Source of the DNA: Salipaludibacillus neizhouensis
GTDB taxonomy: Bacteria; Bacillota; Bacilli; Bacillales; Salisediminibacteriaceae
Assembly (NCBI RefSeq): GCF_002886185.1
Contig: NZ_KZ614146.1
Location: 501,234-565,233 of the forward strand
Direction of reading: 5' to 3'
Length of the DNA: 64,000 nt
Part shown: piece after piece, positions 37,287 to 45,470 of the stretch
Position numbering within the stretch: the first letter of the stretch is position 1
How the letters are laid out: each line of letters starts with the position of its first letter
The notes under the pieces: generated by a model
What the model was told of the DNA's origin: nothing
Database searches by the model: none
The model's input: only the letters and a program-made list of their open reading frames with translations
Made by a program: the position numbers and the translations under genes

Positions 37287-39431
37287 ATGAAAATAGCTGT
37301 GGTCTATAATAGGGAAAGTCAGGCAGTTATTAATTTATTTGGTACGCAAAACCGTGAAAAATACGGGCTGGAAACGATTAAAATGATAAAGGAAGGTCTC
37401 GTTTCCGGGGGACATCAAGTCAAGACCTTTGAGGGAGATAAAAACCTCATTAAAAATCTGGAAGAATTTATGCCAACTGTTATTTCCGGTGAACGTCCTG
37501 GACTTGTGTTTAACCTTAGCTACGGTATTCAAGGAAGAGGAAGATACATGCATGTTCCAGGCATTCTTGAAATGCTGGGCGTGCCTTATGTTGGATCAGG
37601 ACCGGAAACTCATGCCTTGGCCCTTGATAAAGTAGTGACGAAAATGATCCTTCTTCAAAAAGGATTGCCGACACCAAAATTTTCAGTTCTTGATAATCCT
37701 GATTCGCCGCTTACAGAAAACTTAATGTACCCGCTTATCGTCAAGCCGAAAGATGAGGCTGTTTCATTTGGTTTGAAGATTGTTCATAACGAAGAGGAAC
37801 TCCGCGAAGGTGTGCAAGTAATCTATGAAACATACAATGCGCCAACTTTAGTAGAAGAATATATTGCCGGAAGAGAAGTAAACGTCGGGATCTTGGGAAA
37901 TAATCCTGTGCAAGCACTTCCACCTGTGGAGCTTGTATTTGGTGAAGGACCGCAAATCTTCACATACGAAGATAAAAAGAATAAAAGTGGGCGAACAGTT
38001 GAAAAAGTGTGTCCTGCACCGTTAACTGAAAAGGAAACAGAAAGGATTCAAGAGTTAGCGATCCAAACATTTAAAGCATTAAATTGTTATGATACGGCTC
38101 GTGTGGATTTCCGTATTGACAACGAAGGAAACCCATATATTTTGGAAGTGAATTCGATGGCCAGCTTAGGTGCAGATGGCTCATTTATTTATGCTGCAGA
38201 GCAAATCGGACTGACTTATAAAGCATTAATGAATCGAATTATTGATATAACGTGCGAACGGTATTTTGGGGCTGATTTCCTTGCACCGGTGGAGGAAGAC
38301 TTTCAGAAGATGGATGTCCGTTTATTTAATCGACTTACGAAAAAACGAAGTATGATGGAGACGGACTTAAAGGCTTGGACAAATATCTCAAGCCGAACGG
38401 AAGATCCTGTAGGTTTAAGCAGAATTAGAAATAAGCTTGAAGAGAGATTACTTAAATTAGGGATGAATCCTGTTGATGAGTTTACGAATGGTCGCTCTGC
38501 ATGGACATTTGAAACTGGAGCAGGAATGAAAGATGGGACACTTATCGTCGTGCCTATTGATGTTCCGGGAGAAAGAACAGGATTCCCAATTCCATTTAGA
38601 ACAGAACAAGAATGGCTCTATGGAGAGGGAATAGCATCGAGTAGAGGCGGAATTACTGTGATGTTAAGTGCTTTAAATGCCTTAAAAGAGCAGAAGCTTT
38701 TAAGTAAAAAAAATGTTGGTGTACTCTTCTATTCAGATGAAGGCCGGGGAATGCGCTATAGCTCTTCGACATTGCGGAAAGCAACGAAAGAAGTGAAAGA
38801 GGTTATCGTACTACAACCTGGCTTTACAGATGGGAAAGTGGTGGATCAACGCCGCGGTACAAAGCAGTTCAGCGTAATCGTAGAAGGAGATCCAGTACGA
38901 ATCGGTAAGGAAACAAAATCGATAGATGTTCTTCAGATGTTTATAAAAAATGCTGAAAAAGTACAGAAATTAAACAACAGAAAAGGGAAATTAGCTATTG
39001 CGATACAGGATGTCAGGTCTGAACGGTATTCTGTCTTAAAACCACACCGTGTCTATGCGACGTTGTCGATTACTTATATTGACGAAGCTCTTGCTGAAGA
39101 AACCGAAAAAGCTATTAGAGAGTTGTTTACCGTAAATTCAAAAGGGATACGTACCAATATTGAAAAGCTGGTCGAGCGTCCACCGTTAATTAGGAAGAAG
39201 AATCATTTACTATTAGATACATTAAAGAATTTGAGTGAAGCGTGGAACTTACCTTTTGGAACAGAATCCAGCTTGTTATCTTCGGCTGCAGGTGAGGTTG
39301 CTAAAGATACACCGGTTGTATGTGGGTTTTCGCCAGCAAGTAAAGGGCTCTATACACCGGAAGAAAGCCTTCATCGCAGTGAATTAGTTCAGCGATCGTT
39401 ACTTCTTGCTTTGTATTTGAATGAGGGATAA
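37287..39431 (+). CDS. ATP-grasp ligase fused to a degenerate M20 peptidase-like domain
   Basis: A 714-residue two-domain protein. Residues 1-330 resemble D-alanine-D-alanine ligase: PYVGSGPETHALALDK, PLIVKPKDEAVSFG (ATP lysine), EEYIAGREVNVG and the metal motif DFRIDNEGNPYILEVNSMA. Residues 400-714 resemble M20/M28-type aminopeptidases (TFETGAGMKDGTLIVVPID, GIASSRGGITVMLSALNAL, YSDEGRG). By eye the metal ligands are replaced: Pro423 for the first His, Ser451 for the bridging Asp, Gly486 for the second Glu, Tyr689 for the last His. Hence a ligase with a probably non-catalytic or repurposed C-domain. It lies in an operon 54 bases after ggt and overlaps the ribosome binding site of the next gene. 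Substrate unknown. Confidence 0.8.
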   Translation: MKIAVVYNRESQAVINLFGTQNREKYGLETIKMIKEGLVSGGHQVKTFEGDKNLIKNLEEFMPTVISGERPGLVFNLSYGIQGRGRYMHVPGILEMLGVPYVGSGPETHALALDKVVTKMILLQKGLPTPKFSVLDNPDSPLTENLMYPLIVKPKDEAVSFGLKIVHNEEELREGVQVIYETYNAPTLVEEYIAGREVNVGILGNNPVQALPPVELVFGEGPQIFTYEDKKNKSGRTVEKVCPAPLTEKETERIQELAIQTFKALNCYDTARVDFRIDNEGNPYILEVNSMASLGADGSFIYAAEQIGLTYKALMNRIIDITCERYFGADFLAPVEEDFQKMDVRLFNRLTKKRSMMETDLKAWTNISSRTEDPVGLSRIRNKLEERLLKLGMNPVDEFTNGRSAWTFETGAGMKDGTLIVVPIDVPGERTGFPIPFRTEQEWLYGEGIASSRGGITVMLSALNALKEQKLLSKKNVGVLFYSDEGRGMRYSSSTLRKATKEVKEVIVLQPGFTDGKVVDQRRGTKQFSVIVEGDPVRIGKETKSIDVLQMFIKNAEKVQKLNNRKGKLAIAIQDVRSERYSVLKPHRVYATLSITYIDEALAEETEKAIRELFTVNSKGIRTNIEKLVERPPLIRKKNHLLLDTLKNLSEAWNLPFGTESSLLSSAAGEVAKDTPVVCGFSPASKGLYTPEESLHRSELVQRSLLLALYLNEG

Positions 39432-39438
39432 TGACACC

Positions 39439-40248
39439 ATGACCGAGAAATTGCCGATACTCATTTCTGTTCCACACGCTGGGATGAAAAAACCAGCCTT
39501 TATTCAAACTACATGCTTACTAACTGATATGGATATTTTACTGGATGGCGATACATGGACAGATCACCTCTTTGCATTTAATGGCCGAGTAGAAGAATTT
39601 CATCAAATGGATGTGTCGAGAATTTTTCTGGATTTAAATAGGGAAGAAACCGATCTTCCTCCCTTAAATCCCGATGGCATTGTAAAAACAAGGACGGTCA
39701 CCGGCAAGAAGGTGTGGGATACCCCTTCCGGACTTCGCCCATTAGAGCGGGAGAAGCTCATTCAAGATTACTACCTTCCATATCATCGTAAACTCGAAAA
39801 GGCTGCTAGAAATCCTAAAGTAAAAGTGGCGATTGATTGCCATTCGATGCTTGATTATGGCCCGGGTAATAAACTAATTAATTGGCAGCATCGTCCTTTA
39901 TTTTGTATTGGGAATCGCGGGACGACATCGGGAGAACAAGGAGATGAGGACCTGACAGCGCCGGTGGAAATGGTCGTGAAGTTAAAGAGATTATTGGAAA
40001 AGAAGTTTCAAAGGTATAAGACAGACAGTCAGCAATTTGTCACAATGAATGATCCTTTTAAAGGTGGATTTGTCACACGCCATCATGGCGCTTTAGGGGA
40101 GATTCCTTGGATTCAGCTGGAAGTTAACCGCAACTTGTATTTACCGGAGCGAGAGTTCATGAATCTTCAGCCTAGTGAATCGCAAAAGCAGAAACTTGGA
40201 GAATTCAGAGAGATGTTATATGACGTCTTGCTGAGTTTCTCAAAGTAA
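39439..40248 (+). CDS. N-formylglutamate amidohydrolase family protein
   Basis: A 269-residue FGase-family zinc hydrolase. Visible family elements are the N-terminal ISVPHAG, DVSRIFLDLNRE, AIDCHSM (metal histidine region), GGFVTRHHG and IPWIQLEVNRNLY. HutG-type members remove formate from N-formylglutamate, and relatives hydrolyse other N-acyl amino acids. ATG 39439 has GAGGGA 10 bases upstream, which overlaps the end of the ligase gene. No hut gene is nearby, so a role in histidine breakdown is unlikely. Its partner is more probably the ATP-grasp ligase product. Confidence 0.85.
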   Translation: MTEKLPILISVPHAGMKKPAFIQTTCLLTDMDILLDGDTWTDHLFAFNGRVEEFHQMDVSRIFLDLNREETDLPPLNPDGIVKTRTVTGKKVWDTPSGLRPLEREKLIQDYYLPYHRKLEKAARNPKVKVAIDCHSMLDYGPGNKLINWQHRPLFCIGNRGTTSGEQGDEDLTAPVEMVVKLKRLLEKKFQRYKTDSQQFVTMNDPFKGGFVTRHHGALGEIPWIQLEVNRNLYLPEREFMNLQPSESQKQKLGEFREMLYDVLLSFSK

Positions 40249-40281
40249 TTCCGTTTAATGGGGAAGAAGATTTATAGTTGC

Positions 40282-40326
40282 AAGGGCACTGAAAAAGTTT
40301 ATTTTAACTTTTCCAGTGTCCTTTTG
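40282..40326 (+). terminator. Terminator-like hairpin, shared sequence D, copy 2
   Basis: AAGGGCACTGAAAAAGTT pairs with AACTTTTCCAGTGTCCTTT and ends in T residues. It closes the ggt-ligase-FGase operon and matches the hairpin at 25753-25796. Confidence 0.75.
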
Positions 40327-40359
40327 TTGTAGTGAGCCAAGCTGCTGCAGTTTTTCTAA

Positions 40360-40425
40360 GCCTATAAGAAACGTTTTTCGTAATAGGCGCGAGGAAAGGG
40401 ATTTGTCATTCTTCCAAACAACCTT
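40360..40425. repeat. Decayed hairpin and family C end fragment
   Basis: AAGCCTATAAG and GTAATAGGCGCG recall the inverted repeat at 25682-25722. They are followed by GTCATTCTTCCAAACAACCTT (here 40405-40425), which matches the right end of the family C element near 865-885. Fragments only. Confidence 0.45.
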
Positions 40426-40529
40426 CGATTAGATTAAGGTGACAAAATGCTTACCTAGCTGCAAGTTAAATTTAGAAAGTTTTACAGTGTTTGCATTCCA
40501 AAAGTGTTACGACGGAAGGCAGAAGTCTT

Positions 40530-40690
40530 TAAGTGACACTCGCACCGATAAAACGGACATGAATGTCACAAATAATAGTGCATAGTAACTTTCAAGCTCC
40601 CAGATCGGATTAAATGTCACTATAAGAGGCTCAAAGTGACAATCAGAAGAGTTTGGTCACCCCTGAGTGTCGCTAAAAAAGATTATGGCT
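40530..40690. repeat. Cluster of degenerate GTGACA/TGTCAC motifs, copy 2
   Basis: AAGTGACACTCGCA, GAATGTCACAAA, AATGTCACTATAAGAG, AAAGTGACAATCAGA and GAGTGTCGCTAAAA occur in about 160 bases, like the cluster at 14397-14604. No gene is present in 40249-40827. Confidence 0.45.
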
Positions 40691-40827
40691 ACATTCAGCT
40701 TGCCACGCTCGTGTAAATGGCACCCAAATTCAATAATTCTCTTTGCCGATAATTCTTTGGCAAGATAAGATAGCATAGATTCAGACCATTTTTACATTAT
40801 TTTAATTATGATTCTGCACCTTGTTTC

Positions 40828-41763
40828 TTATCGAATGGATCCGTGTGGTAATACAGCGTGAACACCTTTGACGCCATTCACAACTTGGGTGACTCTTAAA
40901 TCAACAGCTACACTTGCCAATGCCGTTGCTTCTACCTTAGTGATCTGATAGTGCTGTTCCATCAATTGAACCATTTCATCTAGAGCATCTGCAGCAGCTT
41001 TGTTCAAGTCTTCTGCAAATCCAAACGTAATCCATCCCGCCGGCGTATTGGCTCTTGGTAGTTTTAAAACCATATCATCCCTAACCGTTAGCGTAAGATC
41101 CACATGGTCCATCGGACATTCGATCGCGGTTCCGGAAACTTCCCCGTCCCCTTGAAGGGCATGACCATCACCAACTGAGAACAATGCTCCATCTACAGCA
41201 ACAGGAAGATAAAGGGTACTTCCTTTGACAAGTTCTTTGCAGTCAATGTTTCCTCCACAGTATCGTGGTGGTGCGGTTTCATGAATGCCAGTTTCTGCAG
41301 GAGCGACGCCTAACACGCCCATGAAAGGACGAAGGCCAACATGATAATTTTTCTCTCCGATAGCAGTGCTTCCGGTCATCGTTGTTGACTCAAGTTCCCA
41401 ATCTAAAGTAATTGTATCTTCTCCACTTATTCCTAGCTGGTCGTTTTGCCAGTTAGATTCTCCACCGGCCCAATTTTGACCATACCAGCCAGGAACGATC
41501 TCATGTAACTGAATTTCCAAGACAGTTCCGGCTTTTGCACCTCGGATGGCAATGGGACCAAGGATTGGATGCCCGGGATTAGCTTCTTTTTCACGAGAAT
41601 GAAAAATTGTGCGGGCTTCTGATTTTTCAGAAGAATAGCCCCATCGAATGTCCGATGTCGTTAAGTGAAGAGAGTCACCGGAATCAATTGTCAATACAGG
41701 GGAGTATTCCTTACTAAAGGAACCGTGAAGATTATTAGAGTTTAACTCAAGTTTATGGATCAT
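40828..41763 (-). CDS. Acetamidase/formamidase family protein
   Basis: A 311-residue FmdA/AmdA-family amidase that hydrolyses small amides to ammonia and the acid. Family elements are GPIAIRGAKAGTVLEIQLHEIVPG, the acidic GGNIDCKEL segment, LYLPVAVDGALFSVGDGHALQGDGEVSGTAIE and PRANTPAGWITFG. AAAGGAGA lies upstream of the ATG. It is transcribed convergently with the FGase operon and is monocistronic. With the FGase neighbour it could release and then remove formamide-type or similar amides, but that is inference. Confidence 0.9.
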   Translation of the reverse strand: MIHKLELNSNNLHGSFSKEYSPVLTIDSGDSLHLTTSDIRWGYSSEKSEARTIFHSREKEANPGHPILGPIAIRGAKAGTVLEIQLHEIVPGWYGQNWAGGESNWQNDQLGISGEDTITLDWELESTTMTGSTAIGEKNYHVGLRPFMGVLGVAPAETGIHETAPPRYCGGNIDCKELVKGSTLYLPVAVDGALFSVGDGHALQGDGEVSGTAIECPMDHVDLTLTVRDDMVLKLPRANTPAGWITFGFAEDLNKAAADALDEMVQLMEQHYQITKVEATALASVAVDLRVTQVVNGVKGVHAVLPHGSIR

Positions 41764-41941
41764 ATTTATTCTCCTTTAGGGTAGATAGATTATTTTATGA
41801 GCTTCTTCATTCATTAATCATTGGCTGTTTACGATAAATTTTTGCTGATAAAAGAATTAGCATGCGAATTCGCGCTATCTGCGGAAAGCGAACCGATGCA
41901 GTCCAACGAAGCTGCATAGATTCATCGTTTGACCAAATGAA

Positions 41942-42796
41942 TTATGAAATTGATTCAGCCACATATTCCATAAAAATACTGGCAATATTGATCGAACTAT
42001 TCATGTAAAGGCTGCGGCATCCAACGGCGTCTTCCATTTCATTAAACAATAGTCTTCCATTATGATCTATCAGGAAGTCTATGCCAACGAAATCCATGTG
42101 CATAGAATCGGAAATTCTGTTTACTATCTTCGTTTCTTCTTCGGTTAAGGTATAAAGACGGGAGCTTCCCCCTATGGATATGTTGGCTCGGAAATCTGTC
42201 GCCGATTCCCTTAATACTGCTGCGACAATTTCATTTCCAACAAGATACACTCTTAAATCTTGTCCTTTTTTTCCACCAACGGGTTGGTATAACAATTCTT
42301 CAGAAAGCATCGAGGACATCAGTTTTCCTTTCTCAAGAGATTCTATATATTTGACACCGGTTCCACCTCTGCCTTGAGGGTCTTTTAAAATAAAAGGAGT
42401 TGGTAAATGATTGTGATGATAGAAAAGAGCCGAACTGTGAATCGTTTTACTCGTGAGCATGGGAATTCCAAGGCTGGATATGACTGCGTGGGCAAGTCGT
42501 TTATCATTTGCAATACGAGCAACATAGGCACTGTTGAAACAAGGGATATTTTTCACCTCAGCTACTTCATTCAACCAAGGTGAAACGGAACGGTTGATGA
42601 TAAAATCAGGAGTTTTCTCTCCATTTCTTGTGAATATGTTGTCAACACTGGACACATTGACCTGGATTTCCTCATAGGGAACAACAACTAGTGTCATGCC
42701 AAAGCTTTGTGCTGCATCCTTCACAAAACCTATGAATCTGTCATTGCGTATGATATCTTTTTTTCGATAAACAACCCATCCTATTTTCAACGTCAT
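41942..42796 (-). CDS. RimK-like ATP-grasp ligase, second of a tandem pair
   Basis: A 284-residue ATP-grasp enzyme of the RimK/LysX/YheC type, which joins a carboxylate to an amine through an acyl phosphate. Visible are NDKRLAHAVISSLGIPM, PFILKDPQGRGGTGV (ATP-binding loop), GQDLRVYLVGNEIVAAV, the RimK hallmark ATDFRANISIGG, and the metal site DFLIDHNGRLLFNEME, where canonical E-x-N is altered to NEMED. The start overlaps the stop of the upstream ligase by four bases. It is paralogous to that gene. Substrate unknown. Confidence 0.8.
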   Translation of the reverse strand: MTLKIGWVVYRKKDIIRNDRFIGFVKDAAQSFGMTLVVVPYEEIQVNVSSVDNIFTRNGEKTPDFIINRSVSPWLNEVAEVKNIPCFNSAYVARIANDKRLAHAVISSLGIPMLTSKTIHSSALFYHHNHLPTPFILKDPQGRGGTGVKYIESLEKGKLMSSMLSEELLYQPVGGKKGQDLRVYLVGNEIVAAVLRESATDFRANISIGGSSRLYTLTEEETKIVNRISDSMHMDFVGIDFLIDHNGRLLFNEMEDAVGCRSLYMNSSINIASIFMEYVAESIS

Positions 42797-43716
42797 GATA
42801 GTTTCCTTTCTTTTTGACCAGATAATATAGCGTCAATATGTTCGATCATTGGGACCGCAACATCAATTCCAGTGCATTCATAAATGCTGCGAATATGTGG
42901 GTTAGAATTCACTTCACATACGACAGGTCCTTCTTTTTCGAGCAAAAGATCAACCCCGGCAAAATCCGCGCCTACTGCGGCAGCAGCTTGAACTGCTAAT
43001 GTTTTTTCTTCCAGGGAAGGGTCATAAGGAGTGGTCGAGCCTCCAGCAGTGACATTGGCACGGAAATCCGTCTGAGATGTTCTCTTCATCGATGCTACCA
43101 CTTTGCCGCCTACTACATTTATTCGAATATCTTTACCCAAACTGTGATGAACGGGTTTTTGGTAAAGGTGGTCTTTTCCCGCCAGTTTCTTCGCCATGAT
43201 CTCAAGTTGCTCTTTGGAGTCAATCCAATATACTTGTTGACCAAATGACCCGAAAGCTTCTTTTATAATCATCGGTAATCCGATCGCCTCAATAATGCGT
43301 TCTATATATGTTACTTCCTTTACTTCAATACCGTTAAAGGTCATCGGTGCAATGATCGTCATCGGAGTAGGAATCGATTTTTCAACTAAATGGTGATGCA
43401 TGAGTGATTTATTATCACAAATTTCTATTGATTTGGATCGATTAAAAAGAGGAATATTCATCGATTCCAGTTGTCTGGCAAGATGCAGATCTTTATCAGC
43501 GTAATGAACAAAATCAGGGTGGAAGTTCTCACACCACGTTTTTGAAAAAAGAAGTGGTTTTGTCTTATCGTTTGAGACCAATATCTCATCATTAGTAAAA
43601 ACTTCCAGATGTATATTGGCCTTTTCTGCGGATTGTTTAAACCATGTTACATAGTCTAAGAATTTATCGGATTTTAACTGACCGTTATAGATGATCCAAC
43701 CAGATAATTTAGTCAT
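42793..43716 (-). CDS. RimK-like ATP-grasp ligase, first of a tandem pair
   Basis: A 307-residue RimK-type ATP-grasp ligase with NKSLMHHHLVEKSIPTPMT, IGLPMIIKEAFGSFGQQV, GKDIRINVVGGKVVASM, TDFRANVTAGGS and a full metal motif VDLLLEKEGPVVCEVNSNP (E-x-N). It therefore keeps catalytic residues better than its partner. The frame is open to 43872, but the ATG at 43716 has GAAAGGA upstream and begins the conserved domain. It is translationally coupled to the second ligase and divergent from folC. Confidence 0.82.
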   Translation of the reverse strand: MTKLSGWIIYNGQLKSDKFLDYVTWFKQSAEKANIHLEVFTNDEILVSNDKTKPLLFSKTWCENFHPDFVHYADKDLHLARQLESMNIPLFNRSKSIEICDNKSLMHHHLVEKSIPTPMTIIAPMTFNGIEVKEVTYIERIIEAIGLPMIIKEAFGSFGQQVYWIDSKEQLEIMAKKLAGKDHLYQKPVHHSLGKDIRINVVGGKVVASMKRTSQTDFRANVTAGGSTTPYDPSLEEKTLAVQAAAAVGADFAGVDLLLEKEGPVVCEVNSNPHIRSIYECTGIDVAVPMIEHIDAILSGQKERKLS

Positions 43717-43848
43717 TTTACTGTCAATCCTTTCTTGCGAGATCACGCAGAGCGTATTATTATGTAATATGATAAAGTAAAATATGTCATTGAATTGATC
43801 ATGGCACTTTTTCCAGTTAAAATCAATTATTGAAATGAAGTGATAGTG

Positions 43849-45078
43849 ATGAGAATAGAGAATTATGACCAAGCAAGAGCCTTTCTTTTTTCGAAAAAAA
43901 AGGCAGGTATTGCTTATACATTAGATCGAATGGAAGAATTAATGGAACAATTAGGTCATCCGGAAAGGCAGATTCGGGCTATTCATGTGGCTGGCACGAA
44001 CGGTAAAGGATCAACCTGTGCTTTTTTAGCTGCTATTTTGCAGGAGGAGGGCTATAAGGTTGGAGCTTTTAACACGCCAGCATTCGGACCGGAAAAGAAT
44101 CAACTGACGTTGAATGGTGTGCCTCTTACCGAAGAGGAATTCAGAATGGCATGTGACGAAATTGTCCAAGCTGTGCATATTGTAGAAGATCGTCGCGGAG
44201 AAATGGTGAGTGAGTTCGAGCTCATGGTTGCTTTAACGTATCATTTTTTTTCTACCATTCATCCTGTCGATATCGTGTTAGTGGAAGCGGGAATGGGTGG
44301 TAGACTTGATGCTACTAATGTACTGACTTCTCCCATAGCTACGATTGTGACAAATGTAGGTCTTGATCACCGACAGTACCTCGGTGATACGGTGAAAGAG
44401 ATCGCTCGAGAAAAAGCCGGAATAGCGAAAAAAGGTGTTCCTATGTTTACAGCTAGTAGTAATGAAGTCTTGCATGAGGTACAAACTGTCGTTCAGGAAC
44501 TAGGTGCCTATATGGTTGAAGTGATACACCTTGAGGAAGGATTGTCAGAGCGTATTCGTATGCAAGGGGAACATCAAAAGAAAAATGCCGCGATTGCCGT
44601 TGCAGTAGCAAAAGAATTAGACGATAGAACGATAATAGAACTAGGTCAATCAAGTATCGTCAAAGGTTTAGAAAAAGCTTTTTTAGCGGGACGTTGGGAG
44701 CGGGTTCAGCAATCTCCTGAAATAATAATAGATACGGCTCATAACGTGGAAGCAATGCAAACTGTCTGTGAACAGATAAAGGGATTTCCTGAGGACATGC
44801 AGGTGGAAGTGTTATTTGGCGCAATGCGCGATAAACCGGTTAAAGAAATGCTAGAAAACTTGCGGGAAGCCGGAACCGTTATTCACATTACAGGTTTTGG
44901 TTCTGAAAGAAGTATGGATTTGGAAGACTATCAATCACAGTCTATTTTACAAGAGAGCAATTATATTAAAAATCCGGAACAATGGATACGTGAATGGAGC
45001 AACCAGGGATCAACAGGAAAGGTACTGGTTGTTACAGGGTCTCATCAGTTTGCAGGTGAAGTAAGAGAGCTTATTTAG
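43849..45078 (+). CDS. folC: Folylpolyglutamate synthase / dihydrofolate synthase
   Basis: A 409-residue Mur-ligase-family enzyme that adds glutamates to folates. The P-loop is HVAGTNGKGSTCAF. Other motifs are VLVEAGMGGRLDATNV, VGLDHRQYLGDT (metal His) and the C-domain IIIDTAHNVEAM. ATG 43849 is chosen over an in-frame GTG three codons upstream. The ribosome binding site is weak. In B. subtilis this gene lies between valS and the prepilin peptidase gene. Here it leads the conserved downstream order. Confidence 0.95.
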   Translation: MRIENYDQARAFLFSKKKAGIAYTLDRMEELMEQLGHPERQIRAIHVAGTNGKGSTCAFLAAILQEEGYKVGAFNTPAFGPEKNQLTLNGVPLTEEEFRMACDEIVQAVHIVEDRRGEMVSEFELMVALTYHFFSTIHPVDIVLVEAGMGGRLDATNVLTSPIATIVTNVGLDHRQYLGDTVKEIAREKAGIAKKGVPMFTASSNEVLHEVQTVVQELGAYMVEVIHLEEGLSERIRMQGEHQKKNAAIAVAVAKELDDRTIIELGQSSIVKGLEKAFLAGRWERVQQSPEIIIDTAHNVEAMQTVCEQIKGFPEDMQVEVLFGAMRDKPVKEMLENLREAGTVIHITGFGSERSMDLEDYQSQSILQESNYIKNPEQWIREWSNQGSTGKVLVVTGSHQFAGEVRELI

Positions 45079-45206
45079 AGGTGAATAATAGAAGAGTTTA
45101 ACATTCGATATACAAAATTGGTAATGAAAATTTCAAAAAGATCCGTAATGTGGTTGGAAAAATGGTATATTTAATACTAACATGTTGTTTTAAAGGAGGA
45201 GTACGC

Positions 45207-45470
45207 ATGGTTTATCTATTTTTACTCATAGGTTTTATACTATTAATTCCTATAATATTTATTCTTCCTCCCGTTTTTTCTCGATTCGTGCTTTTTTTGC
45301 ATGTTTTTTTATCTGTAATTTACGTGTGGCTTGGTTACTATATATCCTCTATCATTCACTGGAGTGTAGCTATTATAGTAGTTCTGCTGCTGGCGGGGAT
45401 TACGGCTATCTTTTTCACAAAAGTAAAAGTTGATTCTGAGAGTGGGAAAGAGGGATCTTATGAAAATTAA
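45207..45470 (+). CDS. Small membrane protein after folC, function unknown
   Basis: An 87-residue protein with three hydrophobic helices and a charged C-terminus (TKVKVDSESGKEGSYEN). AAAGGAGGAG lies 5-6 bases before ATG 45207. Upstream in-frame codons lack such a site. The 3' end overlaps the start of the next gene by 11 bases, so the pair is probably coupled. Confidence 0.65.
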   Translation: MVYLFLLIGFILLIPIIFILPPVFSRFVLFLHVFLSVIYVWLGYYISSIIHWSVAIIVVLLLAGITAIFFTKVKVDSESGKEGSYEN

